Positions 1-7,211 of a stretch of 19,277 bases of DNA are shown one piece after another. Position 1 is the first letter of the stretch. Every line of letters starts with the position of its first letter. Position numbers and translations under genes: made by a program. Where the stretch lies: positions 1-19,277 of the forward strand of contig CBDTTW010000041.1 of the NCBI GenBank assembly GCA_965363675.1. The letters are read 5' to 3'. A model generated the notes under the pieces. It was not told the origin of the DNA. It did not search any database and worked only from the letters and a program-made list of their open reading frames with translations. Origin of the DNA: CBDTTW01 sp965363675 (GTDB lineage: Bacteria; Bacteroidota; Rhodothermia; Rhodothermales; DASSAV01).

Positions 1-1
1 G

Positions 2-295
2 CAGGACATCGACGCGATGTTCGCGGCCCCGAGCGCCGAACCCGCCGCCCAGAGCGACATCGACGCCCTTTTCGGCGGCGACGGCGGCGGCGCGGCCCCC
101 GTCTCGGCCGACGAGATCGACCACCTGTTCGCCGCGCCTCCGAAGGCCGCTGCGCCCGCCGCCCAAAGCGACATCGACGCCCTGTTTGCCCCGCCGCCGG
201 CCCCGGCGGCCCAGAGCGACATCGACGCGCTCTTCGCCGCTCCGAGCGCGGCGCCGGCCGCTCCGACTTCGCAGGACGAGATCGACAAGCTTTTC
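2..295 (+). repeat. Six irregularly spaced coding repeats of the x(D/E)IDxLF peptide
   Basis: Copies lie at about 2-22, 50-73, 104-130, 164-187, 212-235 and 269-295, separated by Ala/Pro/Gly linkers of about 9 to 11 residues. Copies 2, 4 and 5 encode the identical peptide AQSDIDALF and differ only at a few silent bases, which points to recent internal duplication. Copies 3 (SADEIDHLF) and 6 (SQDEIDKLF) are more diverged. More copies may lie upstream. Confidence 0.85.
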
Positions 296-307
296 GGCGG
301 TTTCTGA
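2..307 (+). CDS. 3' end of a probable CheZ-type protein with six CheY-docking-like peptides (partial)
   Basis: Only the last 101 codons are present; the frame is open to the left edge, so the start and any catalytic domain lie outside. What remains is Ala/Pro-rich linker carrying six short motifs of the form (S/A)Q-x-(D/E)-I-D-x-(L/M)-F, the last followed by GGF and the stop. The same design (SQxEIDxLL) is the CheY-P-binding N-terminus of FliM, and CheZ of enterobacteria ends in a related CheY-binding peptide that also finishes in GF. FliM in this same window begins with SQEEIDILL. The gene sits 39 bases before cheA, which is the place of cheZ in pseudomonad cheYZAB clusters. I infer a CheZ-like CheY-P phosphatase or CheY sink. 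It could instead be another scaffold or adaptor using the same peptide, since no phosphatase helix is visible. Confidence 0.6.
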   Translation, partial: QDIDAMFAAPSAEPAAQSDIDALFGGDGGGAAPVSADEIDHLFAAPPKAAAPAAQSDIDALFAPPPAPAAQSDIDALFAAPSAAPAAPTSQDEIDKLFGGF

Positions 308-346
308 ATCCACGCCCACGCACCCCCTCACCCCCCTTGCGGCGCC

Positions 347-2212
347 ATGGCTGAGCATCCCGTATTCGCCGACGACCTGAAGGAAATCGTCGACAGCTTC
401 ATCACCGAGACCGTCGAAATCTTCGAGCAGCTCGACAACGACCTGCTCCAACTGGAGCAGACGCCGAACGACCGCGAGCTGGTCGATAAGATTTTCCGGG
501 CGGTGCACACCGTCAAGGGCACTTCGGGCTTTTTGAGCCTGGAGCAACTCAGCGTGCTGGCGCACCACTTCGAGGACGTGCTGAACAAGCTGCGTCGCGG
601 CGACGTGGTCTACCACACGCGCATGAGCGACATCATGATCGACGCGTTCGACCAGATGAAGGCGCTCGTGCAGCAGGTCGTGGAACGCAGCATCACGCCG
701 CTGCCGCTCGACCCGATCCACAACGCGCTCAAGGCGCTCTCGGAAGGCCGCGCCCTCCCCGGCGAAGCCGTCGTCCCCGAACCGGCGGCGCCTGCCCTCA
801 CGGCAACGCCTGCCCTCACGGCAACGCCTGCCCCCGAGCCGGCGCCCGCCCCGGCGGCCCTTCCCGCCGCCCTGCCCGATCCGGCGGCGGCCCTGGCGCC
901 GGCGCCCGAGCCGCCGCCGGCCGAGGTCGCCCCCGCCGACGCGGGCGCCGCCAAAAAGGCCGCCGCCGGCAAAGGCGGCGAGACGATCCGCGTGGAGGTC
1001 AAGCGCCTCGACAACCTGATGGACCTGGTGGGCGAGCTGGTGCTGGGCCGCAACCGCCTGCTCCAGATCGTCACGGACGGCTCGGCCTCCGGCGACACCG
1101 AGGCCCTGCTGAACGCGCTGGCCGAGACCAACGCTCAGATCGACTTCATCACGACGGAGCTGCAAACGGCCGTCATGAACACCCGCATGGTGCAGATCGG
1201 CAAGGTGTTCGGCAAGTTTCCGCGCCTCATCCGCGACCTCGCCAAGGAGTTCGACAAGAAGATCGACCTGGTCATCGAGGGCGAGGAGACCGAGATGGAC
1301 AAGTCGCTCGTGGAGGAGATCGGCGACCCGCTCGTGCACCTGATCCGCAACGCGGCCGACCACGGCGTGGAGATGCCCGAGGTCCGCGTGGCCGCCGGAA
1401 AGCCCGCCCAGGGGCGCGTGCGCCTGGCCGCCGCCCACGAAGGCAACCACATCGTCATCACCATCGAGGACGACGGCGCCGGGCTCGACGTAGCCAAGCT
1501 CAAAGCCAAGGCGCTCGAAAAAGGCGTCATCACGCCGCAGGAAGCCGCCGACATGACCGACGCCGAGGCGCGCGCGCTCATCTTCCGGCCCGGCTTCAGC
1601 ACCGCCAAGAAAATCAGCCAGGTCTCCGGGCGCGGCGTCGGCATGGACGTAGTCAAGACGAACCTGACGCGCCTGAACGGCTCGATCGCCATCGACTCGG
1701 TGGTGGGCCAGGGCACGCGCTTCACGCTCAAGCTGCCCCTGACGCTAGCGATCATCCAGAGCTTGCTCGTGCGCGTCGGCGAGGAGACGTACGCGCTCCC
1801 GCTGCACGCCGTCACGGAAGTGGTGCGCATCAGCGACGAAGATGTGTACCGCATGAACAAGCGCGAGGTGATGCGCCACCGCGACCAGGTGCTGCCGCTC
1901 GTGCGCGTCGGGGAGGTGCTGCGCGCCGGGGGCTACGCGCGCGCGGCGCAGCAGCAATCGTTCGCCGTCATCGTCAACGTGGCGCACTACCGGCTCGGGC
2001 TCGTCGTGGACTCGCTCATCAGCCAGAAGGAAATCGTCATCAAGCCCCTGGGCAACTACCTCAAGAAAATCCGCTGCATCGCCGGCTCGACGATCCTCGG
2101 CGACGGCCGGGTCATCATGATCTTGGACGTGCCCGAGCTGATCCGCGCCTCCAGCGACAACACGCGCCTGCGCGAGAAGGCAGACGTGGATTTGCTCGTG
2201 GCCTCCGCCTGA
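347..2212 (+). CDS. cheA: Chemotaxis histidine kinase CheA
   Basis: Cytoplasmic sensor kinase that couples receptors to CheY and CheB. The order of domains is: P1/Hpt at about 5-115 with phospho-acceptor His54 in HTVKGTSGF; a Pro/Ala-rich linker at about 135-210; P3 dimerisation at about 212-290; P4 ATPase at about 300-465, with the N box HLIRNAADHG (331-340), G1 DDGAG (375-379) and G2 GRGVGMD (428-434); and a P5 CheW-like domain at about 467-600. At 621 residues it is shorter than enterobacterial CheA because the linker replaces a separate P2 (CheY/CheB-docking) domain. The ATG at 347 puts P1 right at the N-terminus; no Shine-Dalgarno is visible. It lies 39 bases after the CheZ-like gene and 34 before cheB, so the three probably form an operon. 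All key kinase residues are intact. Confidence 0.97.
   Translation: MAEHPVFADDLKEIVDSFITETVEIFEQLDNDLLQLEQTPNDRELVDKIFRAVHTVKGTSGFLSLEQLSVLAHHFEDVLNKLRRGDVVYHTRMSDIMIDAFDQMKALVQQVVERSITPLPLDPIHNALKALSEGRALPGEAVVPEPAAPALTATPALTATPAPEPAPAPAALPAALPDPAAALAPAPEPPPAEVAPADAGAAKKAAAGKGGETIRVEVKRLDNLMDLVGELVLGRNRLLQIVTDGSASGDTEALLNALAETNAQIDFITTELQTAVMNTRMVQIGKVFGKFPRLIRDLAKEFDKKIDLVIEGEETEMDKSLVEEIGDPLVHLIRNAADHGVEMPEVRVAAGKPAQGRVRLAAAHEGNHIVITIEDDGAGLDVAKLKAKALEKGVITPQEAADMTDAEARALIFRPGFSTAKKISQVSGRGVGMDVVKTNLTRLNGSIAIDSVVGQGTRFTLKLPLTLAIIQSLLVRVGEETYALPLHAVTEVVRISDEDVYRMNKREVMRHRDQVLPLVRVGEVLRAGGYARAAQQQSFAVIVNVAHYRLGLVVDSLISQKEIVIKPLGNYLKKIRCIAGSTILGDGRVIMILDVPELIRASSDNTRLREKADVDLLVASA
791..833 (+). 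repeat. 18-bp direct tandem duplication in the cheA linker
   Basis: The 18-bp unit at 791-808 is repeated exactly at 809-826, with a partial third copy at 827-833. It encodes PALTAT twice inside the disordered Pro/Ala linker between P1 and P3. It stays in frame, so it only changes linker length. An exact copy without silent changes suggests recent slippage. Confidence 0.9.
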
Positions 2213-2246
2213 CGAGCCTCTTTTTACCTTCCAACCGCAGGCTCAC

Positions 2247-3377
2247 ATGATCCGCGCCCTGGTAGTCGACGACTCGGCCTTCATGCGCAAGGCCATCTCG
2301 ATGATGCTCGAAAGCGACCCGGAAATCAAGGTCGTCGATACGGGACGCAACGGCGCCGAAGGCGTCGAGAAGGCGCTGGCCCTCCGCCCGGACGTGATCA
2401 CGATGGACGTGGAGATGCCCGTCATGGACGGCATTACGGCCTTGCGGCAGATCATGAAGGCGCAGCCGTGCCCGGTGCTCATGATCTCCTCGATCACGCA
2501 GGAAGGAGCGCCCGCCACGGTCGAGGCGCTGCACGCCGGGGCCGTGGACTTCATCCCCAAGAAGTCGTCGTACGCCTCGCTGGAGATCACGAAGATCCAG
2601 GCCGACCTGGTCGAGAAAGTCAAGCTCGTCACGCGGAGCAAGTGCCGCATCTGGCGCCGTCCGGCGGGGCGCCCTGAGGGGCTGCATGCCGGGCCGGCCC
2701 TGCACGCCCCGGCCTTGCAGCCGCCGCGCCTGCCGGCTCCGACGCTCCGCGACGCCCGCGTCGTCGTCATCGGCGTCTCGACGGGCGGGCCGTTTGCGCT
2801 GCAACGGGTGATCCCGGCGCTGCCGGCGGGGTTTGCGCTGCCCGTGGTGGTGGTGCAGCACATGCCGCCGCACTTTACGCGTTCGCTGGCCGAGCGCCTC
2901 GACGCCTCCAGTCCGCTGCGCGTCGTCGAGGCCGAACACGGCATGATGCTCACCTCGGGGACGGTCTACATCGCCCCCGGCGGCAAGCATCTGTGCCTCA
3001 AGCCGGTACGGGACGGCGGGGTGACGCTCACGACGAACGAAGGCCCCGAGGACTCGCTGCACAAGCCTTCCGTGGACGTGATGTTCGCCTCGGCCAACGC
3101 CGTATTCCCCGGCCATGTGCTCAGCGTCATCATGACGGGCATGGGCAAGGACGGCCTCAAAGGGGTCCAGGAGATCAAGGCGCGGGGGGGCATCTGCCTG
3201 GCGCAGGACGAGCCGACGTGCGTCGTGTACGGCATGCCGCGCGCCGTCGCCGAGGCGCGCCTCACCGATGCGGTGCTGCCGCTCGACGGCCTCGCCGAGG
3301 GCATCTGCAAGGCCGTGGGCGCCTCGGCCGCCCCGATTCCCGCCTCCGCCCACGCCCCCCGCTTCGCCGGGGCCTAG
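2247..3377 (+). CDS. cheB: Chemotaxis response regulator and protein-glutamate methylesterase CheB
   Basis: Removes methyl groups from (and can deamidate) receptor glutamates, resetting receptor sensitivity; activated by phosphorylation from CheA. The receiver domain spans about 1-125, with acidic pocket Asp8/Asp9, phospho-acceptor Asp54 (ITMDVEMP) and Lys105. A 40-residue basic, Pro-rich linker follows (about 130-168). The methylesterase domain spans about 170-355 with the triad Ser178 (GVSTGG), His205 (QHMPPHF) and Asp302 (MTGMGKDG). Its 376 residues are normal for the family. The ATG at 2247 is the only start that gives a complete first beta strand (MIRALVVDDS). No Shine-Dalgarno is visible in the pyrimidine-rich leader. 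It follows cheA by 34 bases. The usual partner, methyltransferase cheR, is not in the window. Confidence 0.97.
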   Translation: MIRALVVDDSAFMRKAISMMLESDPEIKVVDTGRNGAEGVEKALALRPDVITMDVEMPVMDGITALRQIMKAQPCPVLMISSITQEGAPATVEALHAGAVDFIPKKSSYASLEITKIQADLVEKVKLVTRSKCRIWRRPAGRPEGLHAGPALHAPALQPPRLPAPTLRDARVVVIGVSTGGPFALQRVIPALPAGFALPVVVVQHMPPHFTRSLAERLDASSPLRVVEAEHGMMLTSGTVYIAPGGKHLCLKPVRDGGVTLTTNEGPEDSLHKPSVDVMFASANAVFPGHVLSVIMTGMGKDGLKGVQEIKARGGICLAQDEPTCVVYGMPRAVAEARLTDAVLPLDGLAEGICKAVGASAAPIPASAHAPRFAGA

Positions 3378-3428
3378 GGCTGCGCCGCCCCTGCCGGCCT
3401 GAAACGCTGGGGCCGCGCGCTCCGGAAA

Positions 3429-3452
3429 GGCCGCACGGCGCCGGATGCGGCC
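3429..3452 (+). terminator. Weak hairpin after cheB
   Basis: A 7-bp perfect stem (ggccgca / tgcggcc) with a 10-base GC-rich loop lies about 50 bases after the cheB stop. There is no T run after it, so it may be a weak or Rho-assisted stop. In such GC-rich DNA a 7-bp stem can arise by chance. Confidence 0.3.
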
Positions 3453-3479
3453 AACCCGTTGCCCTATAAATCAACCGTA

Positions 3480-3502
3480 CGCAGCGCGCAAGCCGCGCTG
3501 CG
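3480..3502. terminator. Hairpin between the convergent cheB and hydrolase genes
   Basis: A 9-bp perfect stem (cgcagcgcg / cgcgctgcg) encloses a 5-base loop. It lies 13 bases beyond the stop codon of the minus-strand hydrolase and about 100 bases beyond cheB, where a bidirectional terminator would be expected. No clear U tract follows on either strand, so the call rests on stem and position only. Confidence 0.4.
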
Positions 3503-3514
3503 CAAGGCTGCGGC

Positions 3515-4300
3515 TTACTCGCCGCGCAGGGCGCCCCACGGAGCCATTTCGGTGCGGGTGCGGCCGGGGCGGGCGGCCTTGGGGCGCACCGGCCGGGCCA
3601 CGCGCCCCGAGAGCCGGACGCTGCGCGCGCTGCTGCTTTTGCGCCGCGCGATGTGCTCGGCGGGCGTCTCGCGCGCGGCCGGGGGCGGCGGGGCGGCGTC
3701 GGCGGCTTCCATCGCCGAGGCGAGGCGCGGGGCGTCCCGGCCCCGGTCGATGCCGGCGTAGAACTGGAAACGCACCGGCGAGATGCCCAGCCCTTCCGAG
3801 TCGAGCGCGGTTTCGCCGACGGCCCAGTGCGGCTGTTTGCGCCCGCGCATGGAGACGGGCGAGAAGAAGTGCCGCGTCGTCGGGGCGAAGGGGCGCGCCT
3901 CGGGCGGCGCCAGGTACACGTCCAAGGCGGCGCGGGCCGCCTGCCGCCACGCCCTGGACGCGCTTTCGAGCGTCAGCCCGAGGATGTGCGCGCGCCGGGC
4001 GTTGGGGTGGTTGAAGGCGCTGAACTGGTAGGGCTCCAGGACGACCTCGCGGTAGGTGGCGCCGCGGTAGGCCGTCTCGACGCGGTTGCGCACCACCCAC
4101 GCCACCAGGCGCTGCTCGTGCTCCAGGTCGCTCTCGGAGTAGACGCACCGCGCCAGCCAAAGCACATCCTCCCGCTGCGCCGGCGTGAGCAGCCCGAGCC
4201 GCCCCGCCAGCGCCGTCGAGTCGGCGGACTGGGCGGCAGCGGTTGCCGTCCATGCGGAAAGAAGCGCCCACAACCCCCACCGCCACAGCCGCTGTCCCAC
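3515..4300 (-). CDS. Secreted SleB-type cell-wall hydrolase
   Basis: Predicted periplasmic peptidoglycan-cleaving enzyme of the SleB/Hydrolase_2 family (spore-cortex and lytic-transglycosylase-like enzymes, also common in non-spore-formers). A signal peptide covers about 1-24 (arginine, hydrophobic run, AAAQ). The catalytic-type core lies at about 45-180: LARCVYSES, with Glu56 at the family's catalytic position, then VAWVVRNRV, the QFSAFN segment and TTRHFFSP. A basic Pro/Arg-rich tail (about 205-261) follows and may bind wall or remain disordered. The GTG at 4300 is chosen because a GGAGG lies 6 bases before it and the signal peptide starts there; this is one of few genes here with a clear Shine-Dalgarno. 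It is the only minus-strand gene, convergent with cheB and divergent from the receptor operon. A role in opening the wall for the flagellum is possible but inferred only from location. Confidence 0.8.
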   Translation of the reverse strand: MGQRLWRWGLWALLSAWTATAAAQSADSTALAGRLGLLTPAQREDVLWLARCVYSESDLEHEQRLVAWVVRNRVETAYRGATYREVVLEPYQFSAFNHPNARRAHILGLTLESASRAWRQAARAALDVYLAPPEARPFAPTTRHFFSPVSMRGRKQPHWAVGETALDSEGLGISPVRFQFYAGIDRGRDAPRLASAMEAADAAPPPPAARETPAEHIARRKSSSARSVRLSGRVARPVRPKAARPGRTRTEMAPWGALRGE

Positions 4301-4404
4301 AGGTCGCCTCCGGTAAAAGCGTTCGTTTCAGGGGCGCACAGGCGGGATGCCGCAAAAAACTGCATGTGCGCCGCGCAGCGCGCCTTGCGCCTGCGGTTCC
4401 AAAA

Positions 4405-4419
4405 ACAAAGCCTGTGCCG
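4405..4419 (-). promoter_or_regulatory. Imperfect sigma-54-like element upstream of the hydrolase
   Basis: Read on the minus strand, the site is GGCACA, four bases, then TTTGT. This matches the -24 half of the sigma-54 consensus (TGGCACG) well, but the invariant GC of the -12 half is GT here. It lies about 105 bases before the hydrolase start. The -12 mismatch makes this a weak candidate; I see no better promoter in the 4301-4480 leader. Confidence 0.2.
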
Positions 4420-4481
4420 CTTCCGGAGGAATGAAAGGGCGCTTCTGCGCACAAAAGCCGGGGTTTTCCCGAGACGGATGC

Positions 4482-4508
4482 TAAAGAAGTGATCCGGCGG
4501 GCCGATAC
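4482..4508 (+). promoter_or_regulatory. Sigma-28 (FliA) class promoter for the receptor operon
   Basis: TAAA at 4482-4485, a 15-base spacer and GCCGATAC at 4501-4508 match the flagellar sigma-28 consensus TAAA-N15-GCCGATAA at all but the last base. It ends 37 bases before the ATG of the secreted-protein gene that leads into the chemoreceptor. Receptors are typical late-class sigma-28 targets. Position, spacing and sequence agree, so this is the best-supported promoter in the window. Confidence 0.75.
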
Positions 4509-4545
4509 CTCGGTAAACCAACCCTGTCATCACTCAATTACGGCT

Positions 4546-5088
4546 ATGAAATCCGTTTTCCGCATCCTTCCGCTCTTTTTTCTGCTGTGCGCCTTCCCGC
4601 AATTTGCCGGGGCCCAGGCCGCCTCGCCGCTCCAGCAGTTGTTCATGCTCAAGGAGCTCAAGCCCGACCTGAAGAAGATCGGCGTGGTCATCAGCGAGTC
4701 GAACCCGAACAAGGCCGCCATCCTGGCGGACGTGCAGAAGGCGGGCGCCCGCACAGGCATCACGATTGTGCTGGCCCCCATCAACGACATCAACGAGCTG
4801 GGCCCGAAGGTGCGCGACCTGACGCGGACCTACAGCGTGCAGGCCCTGTGGGTGCCCGGCGGCGACAAGGTGCTCGACACGGACGTAGCGCGCACGTACC
4901 TCGCCAAGTCGGCGGCGCAGGACCGGCTGGTGCTCATGGCCCCCTCGGAGGAGTGGGTCAAGAAGGGCGCCTGCCTGACGCTTCAGGGGCAGGGCGAGGG
5001 CGTCAAGATCGTCGTGAACAAGGCCATTGCGACCTCGCTCGCGGTCAACATCCCCGAGAAGTACAAGGACAAAACGCAGTTCAACTAA
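4546..5088 (+). CDS. Secreted half-length substrate-binding-like protein
   Basis: A 180-residue exported protein. A signal peptide covers about 1-23 (MKSVFRILPLFFLLCAF, cleavage near AGAQA). The mature part has an alternating alpha/beta pattern: KKIGVVISESNPNK (43-56), TGITIVLAPIND (70-81), VQALWVPGGDKVL (98-110), and a C-terminal stretch VKIVVNKAIA. This resembles one lobe of the ABC_sub_bind family (PF04392) of periplasmic binding proteins, which are usually about 300 residues with two lobes. The assignment is by pattern only. The ATG at 4546 is preferred over an in-frame upstream ATG because it starts the signal peptide and lies downstream of the sigma-28 site. The receptor gene follows after 40 bases, so the product may present a ligand to that receptor or have its own envelope role. 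Confidence 0.65.
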   Translation: MKSVFRILPLFFLLCAFPQFAGAQAASPLQQLFMLKELKPDLKKIGVVISESNPNKAAILADVQKAGARTGITIVLAPINDINELGPKVRDLTRTYSVQALWVPGGDKVLDTDVARTYLAKSAAQDRLVLMAPSEEWVKKGACLTLQGQGEGVKIVVNKAIATSLAVNIPEKYKDKTQFN

Positions 5089-5128
5089 GATTTCCTCCAC
5101 GTATCCCCCATTCAGGCACCGCAACGCC

Positions 5129-7057
5129 ATGAAGCTTTTAACCAACATGTGGGCGTCCGACAAGAAGGGCTTGGGAAGGCGCTTTGCCTTGATGCTCGGC
5201 GGCATGGCCCTGGTCATCGTAGCCGTCTTTACGCTTTACTCCCGGTATGCGCTCAGCCAGACGGAGGCCGAGTTCCAGAAGCGCAGCCACCTCGTGGCGC
5301 AGACGCTGGCCTCAGAGTCGGTGCTGAACGTGATGATGCAGGACACCGGCGGGATGAAGGAGAACCTGGAGCGCGTCATCAAGGAAGGGCACGGCGCGGC
5401 AGGCAGCTTCCACGACGCCGAAGGTCGCCCTCTGGCCGACGCAAACATGGATAAGGTGGTCGGCGTCGTGCCCCGCCTGAAGCCCGAGCAAATGGCGCTG
5501 GCCCAGGACGGGATCCTCCGGGCGGTCTACCAGCACGGCGCGCATCCGGCCGTGACGCTCGCCATCGCCGCCGTCACGACGGGCGGCGAGTCCGAGGACG
5601 CCGCCCGCCAAACCATCGGCTATACGGTGGTGGCCGTCGAGCGCGCCGACATCGAGGCGTCGCAGCGGACGGGCGCGCTGCTCGCTATTGTCATTCCGGT
5701 GGCCTTTCTGCTGTTCATCGGGCTGCTGTTCCTCCAGATCCGCCGCACGGTCACGCAGCCGCTCGGGCGGCTCGAAGCCGTGGTGCGCGCCGTCGAGGAG
5801 GGCGACATGTCGGCCCGCGCCCACATCAAGCAGCAGGACGAGATCGGGCGTCTGGCCGAGTCGGTCAACGCGATGATCGCCTCGGGCGAGCGCAGCCTGC
5901 AAGAGCTTCAGGTGCACATGCGGCAAGCCGAGGAGGCCCAGCAAAACGCCGAGTTCCTGCAACAGCAGGCCGACGAGGAGCGCAAGTACCTCCAGGAGCA
6001 GTTCGCGCAGATCAGCGACGTGATCGAGCACGTGACCCAGGGCGACCTGACGGCCCGCCTGCACGTGGACGGCAGCGACAACGTGAGCATGCTCATGCAC
6101 CAGATCAACCAGATGGTCGAGGACCTGGAGTCGCTCATTTGCGAGTTCACGTCGGCGGGCCATCAGCTTTCGGAAGCGGCGCAGCTCGTGGCCTCGGCCG
6201 CCGAGGAAATGTCGGCGGGGGCCCAGGGGCAGGCGCGCCAGACGGCCGAAGTCGCCGCGGCGGTCGAGGAAATGTCGGCCACGGTCAACGGCTCGTCGAT
6301 GCACGCCCACGAAGCCAACCAGATGGCCCAGCAAGCCTCGAACCTGGCCGGCTCCGGCGAACGCGCCTTCCAGAAAACGACGAGCGGCATGACCCGCATC
6401 GCCACGCTCGTCAAGGAGTCGGCCGACAAGGTGACGGCCCTCGGCGAGAGCAGCGCCCAGATCGGCGAGATCATTCAGGTAATCGGGGACATTGCGGACC
6501 AAACGAACCTGTTGGCGCTCAATGCGGCCATCGAGGCCGCGCGCGCCGGCGAGCAGGGGCGCGGCTTTGCCGTCGTGGCCGACGAAGTGCGCAAGCTGGC
6601 CGAGCGCACGACTGCCGCCACGAAGGAGATCGCGGGCATGATCACGCGCATCCAGCACAACACGCACGAAGTCGTCGGGTCGATGTCGCGCGGCAACGAC
6701 GAAGCCGAAGCGGGCCTCAAGCTCTCCGAGGAGGCTTCGAGCGTGCTCGGGCAGATCGTCTCGGCTATCAACGGCATGGTTTCGATGATCGACCAGATCG
6801 CCGTGGCGAGCGGGCAGCAGTCCACGACGACGGGGCAGATCGCGCACAGCATCGAGGTGATCTCGTCGGTGGCCTCCGAGGTGTCGCAGTCCACGTCGGA
6901 GCTGGCGCTCATGGCCGACGGCATGAACAACCAGGCCTCGACGCTGCGGCAGCTCATCGAGCGGTTCCGGGTGACGGACCTGGCCCCGGCCCCGGTCGCC
7001 GCCTCGCCGAGCCGCCTGACGGCTGCCCCGGCCTACGCGCGCACCTTCCGCTCGTAG
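5129..7057 (+). CDS. Methyl-accepting chemotaxis protein (transmembrane receptor)
   Basis: Inner-membrane chemoreceptor feeding CheA. TM1 is at about 19-38, an extracytoplasmic sensor of about 140 residues (40-178) follows, and TM2 is at about 182-203. Then come a HAMP domain (about 204-258), a Gln/Glu-rich coiled coil (about 259-292), a second HAMP-like segment (about 293-340, with QGDLTARL) and the signalling hairpin (about 345-615). The tip is the highly conserved stretch from QTNLLALNAAIEAARAG to GEQGRGFAVVADEVR, at about 458-488. Candidate methylation helices include AEEMSAGAQ and VEEMSATV. The sensor is of unrecognised type; its size would suit a single Cache-like fold. There is no NWETF-type pentapeptide at the end, so CheB/CheR tethering is unlikely. 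The ATG at 5129 is chosen because it gives a short basic N-terminus before TM1; an ORF extension upstream overlaps the previous gene. Confidence 0.95.
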   Translation: MKLLTNMWASDKKGLGRRFALMLGGMALVIVAVFTLYSRYALSQTEAEFQKRSHLVAQTLASESVLNVMMQDTGGMKENLERVIKEGHGAAGSFHDAEGRPLADANMDKVVGVVPRLKPEQMALAQDGILRAVYQHGAHPAVTLAIAAVTTGGESEDAARQTIGYTVVAVERADIEASQRTGALLAIVIPVAFLLFIGLLFLQIRRTVTQPLGRLEAVVRAVEEGDMSARAHIKQQDEIGRLAESVNAMIASGERSLQELQVHMRQAEEAQQNAEFLQQQADEERKYLQEQFAQISDVIEHVTQGDLTARLHVDGSDNVSMLMHQINQMVEDLESLICEFTSAGHQLSEAAQLVASAAEEMSAGAQGQARQTAEVAAAVEEMSATVNGSSMHAHEANQMAQQASNLAGSGERAFQKTTSGMTRIATLVKESADKVTALGESSAQIGEIIQVIGDIADQTNLLALNAAIEAARAGEQGRGFAVVADEVRKLAERTTAATKEIAGMITRIQHNTHEVVGSMSRGNDEAEAGLKLSEEASSVLGQIVSAINGMVSMIDQIAVASGQQSTTTGQIAHSIEVISSVASEVSQSTSELALMADGMNNQASTLRQLIERFRVTDLAPAPVAASPSRLTAAPAYARTFRS

Positions 7058-7096
7058 CGGACCGGCGCCCGCCGAAACCACCTTCTGCCAAACCCT

Positions 7097-7133
7097 GAGG
7101 GGCGCGCCTGCTGTGGCGCGCCCCTCGTGTTTT
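7097..7133 (+). terminator. Strong intrinsic terminator after the receptor gene
   Basis: A 12-bp perfect GC-rich stem (gaggggcgcgcc / ggcgcgcccctc) closes a 6-base loop, tgctgt, and is followed by gtgtttt. It begins 40 bases after the receptor stop. It separates the receptor operon from the stator-fliLMN operon. Confidence 0.9.
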
Positions 7134-7211
7134 CCGCCGGGGTGGGCAAGAATTTCCGTACGGGCGGGCGGCCCGCGCGGCGCCGGCGGCCCAGGGCGCG
7201 GCGGGGCAACG

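Noticed and set aside
4431..4484. A 17-residue mini-ORF preceded by GGAGGA
   Set aside because: The GGAGGA touches the ATG, leaving no spacing, and the ORF ends inside the sigma-28 -35 element, so it would lie upstream of the promoter.
5027..5128. Extended N-terminus of the chemoreceptor
   Set aside because: It overlaps the end of the preceding gene and adds an Arg/Ser-rich stretch before TM1; the ATG at 5129 fits a receptor better.
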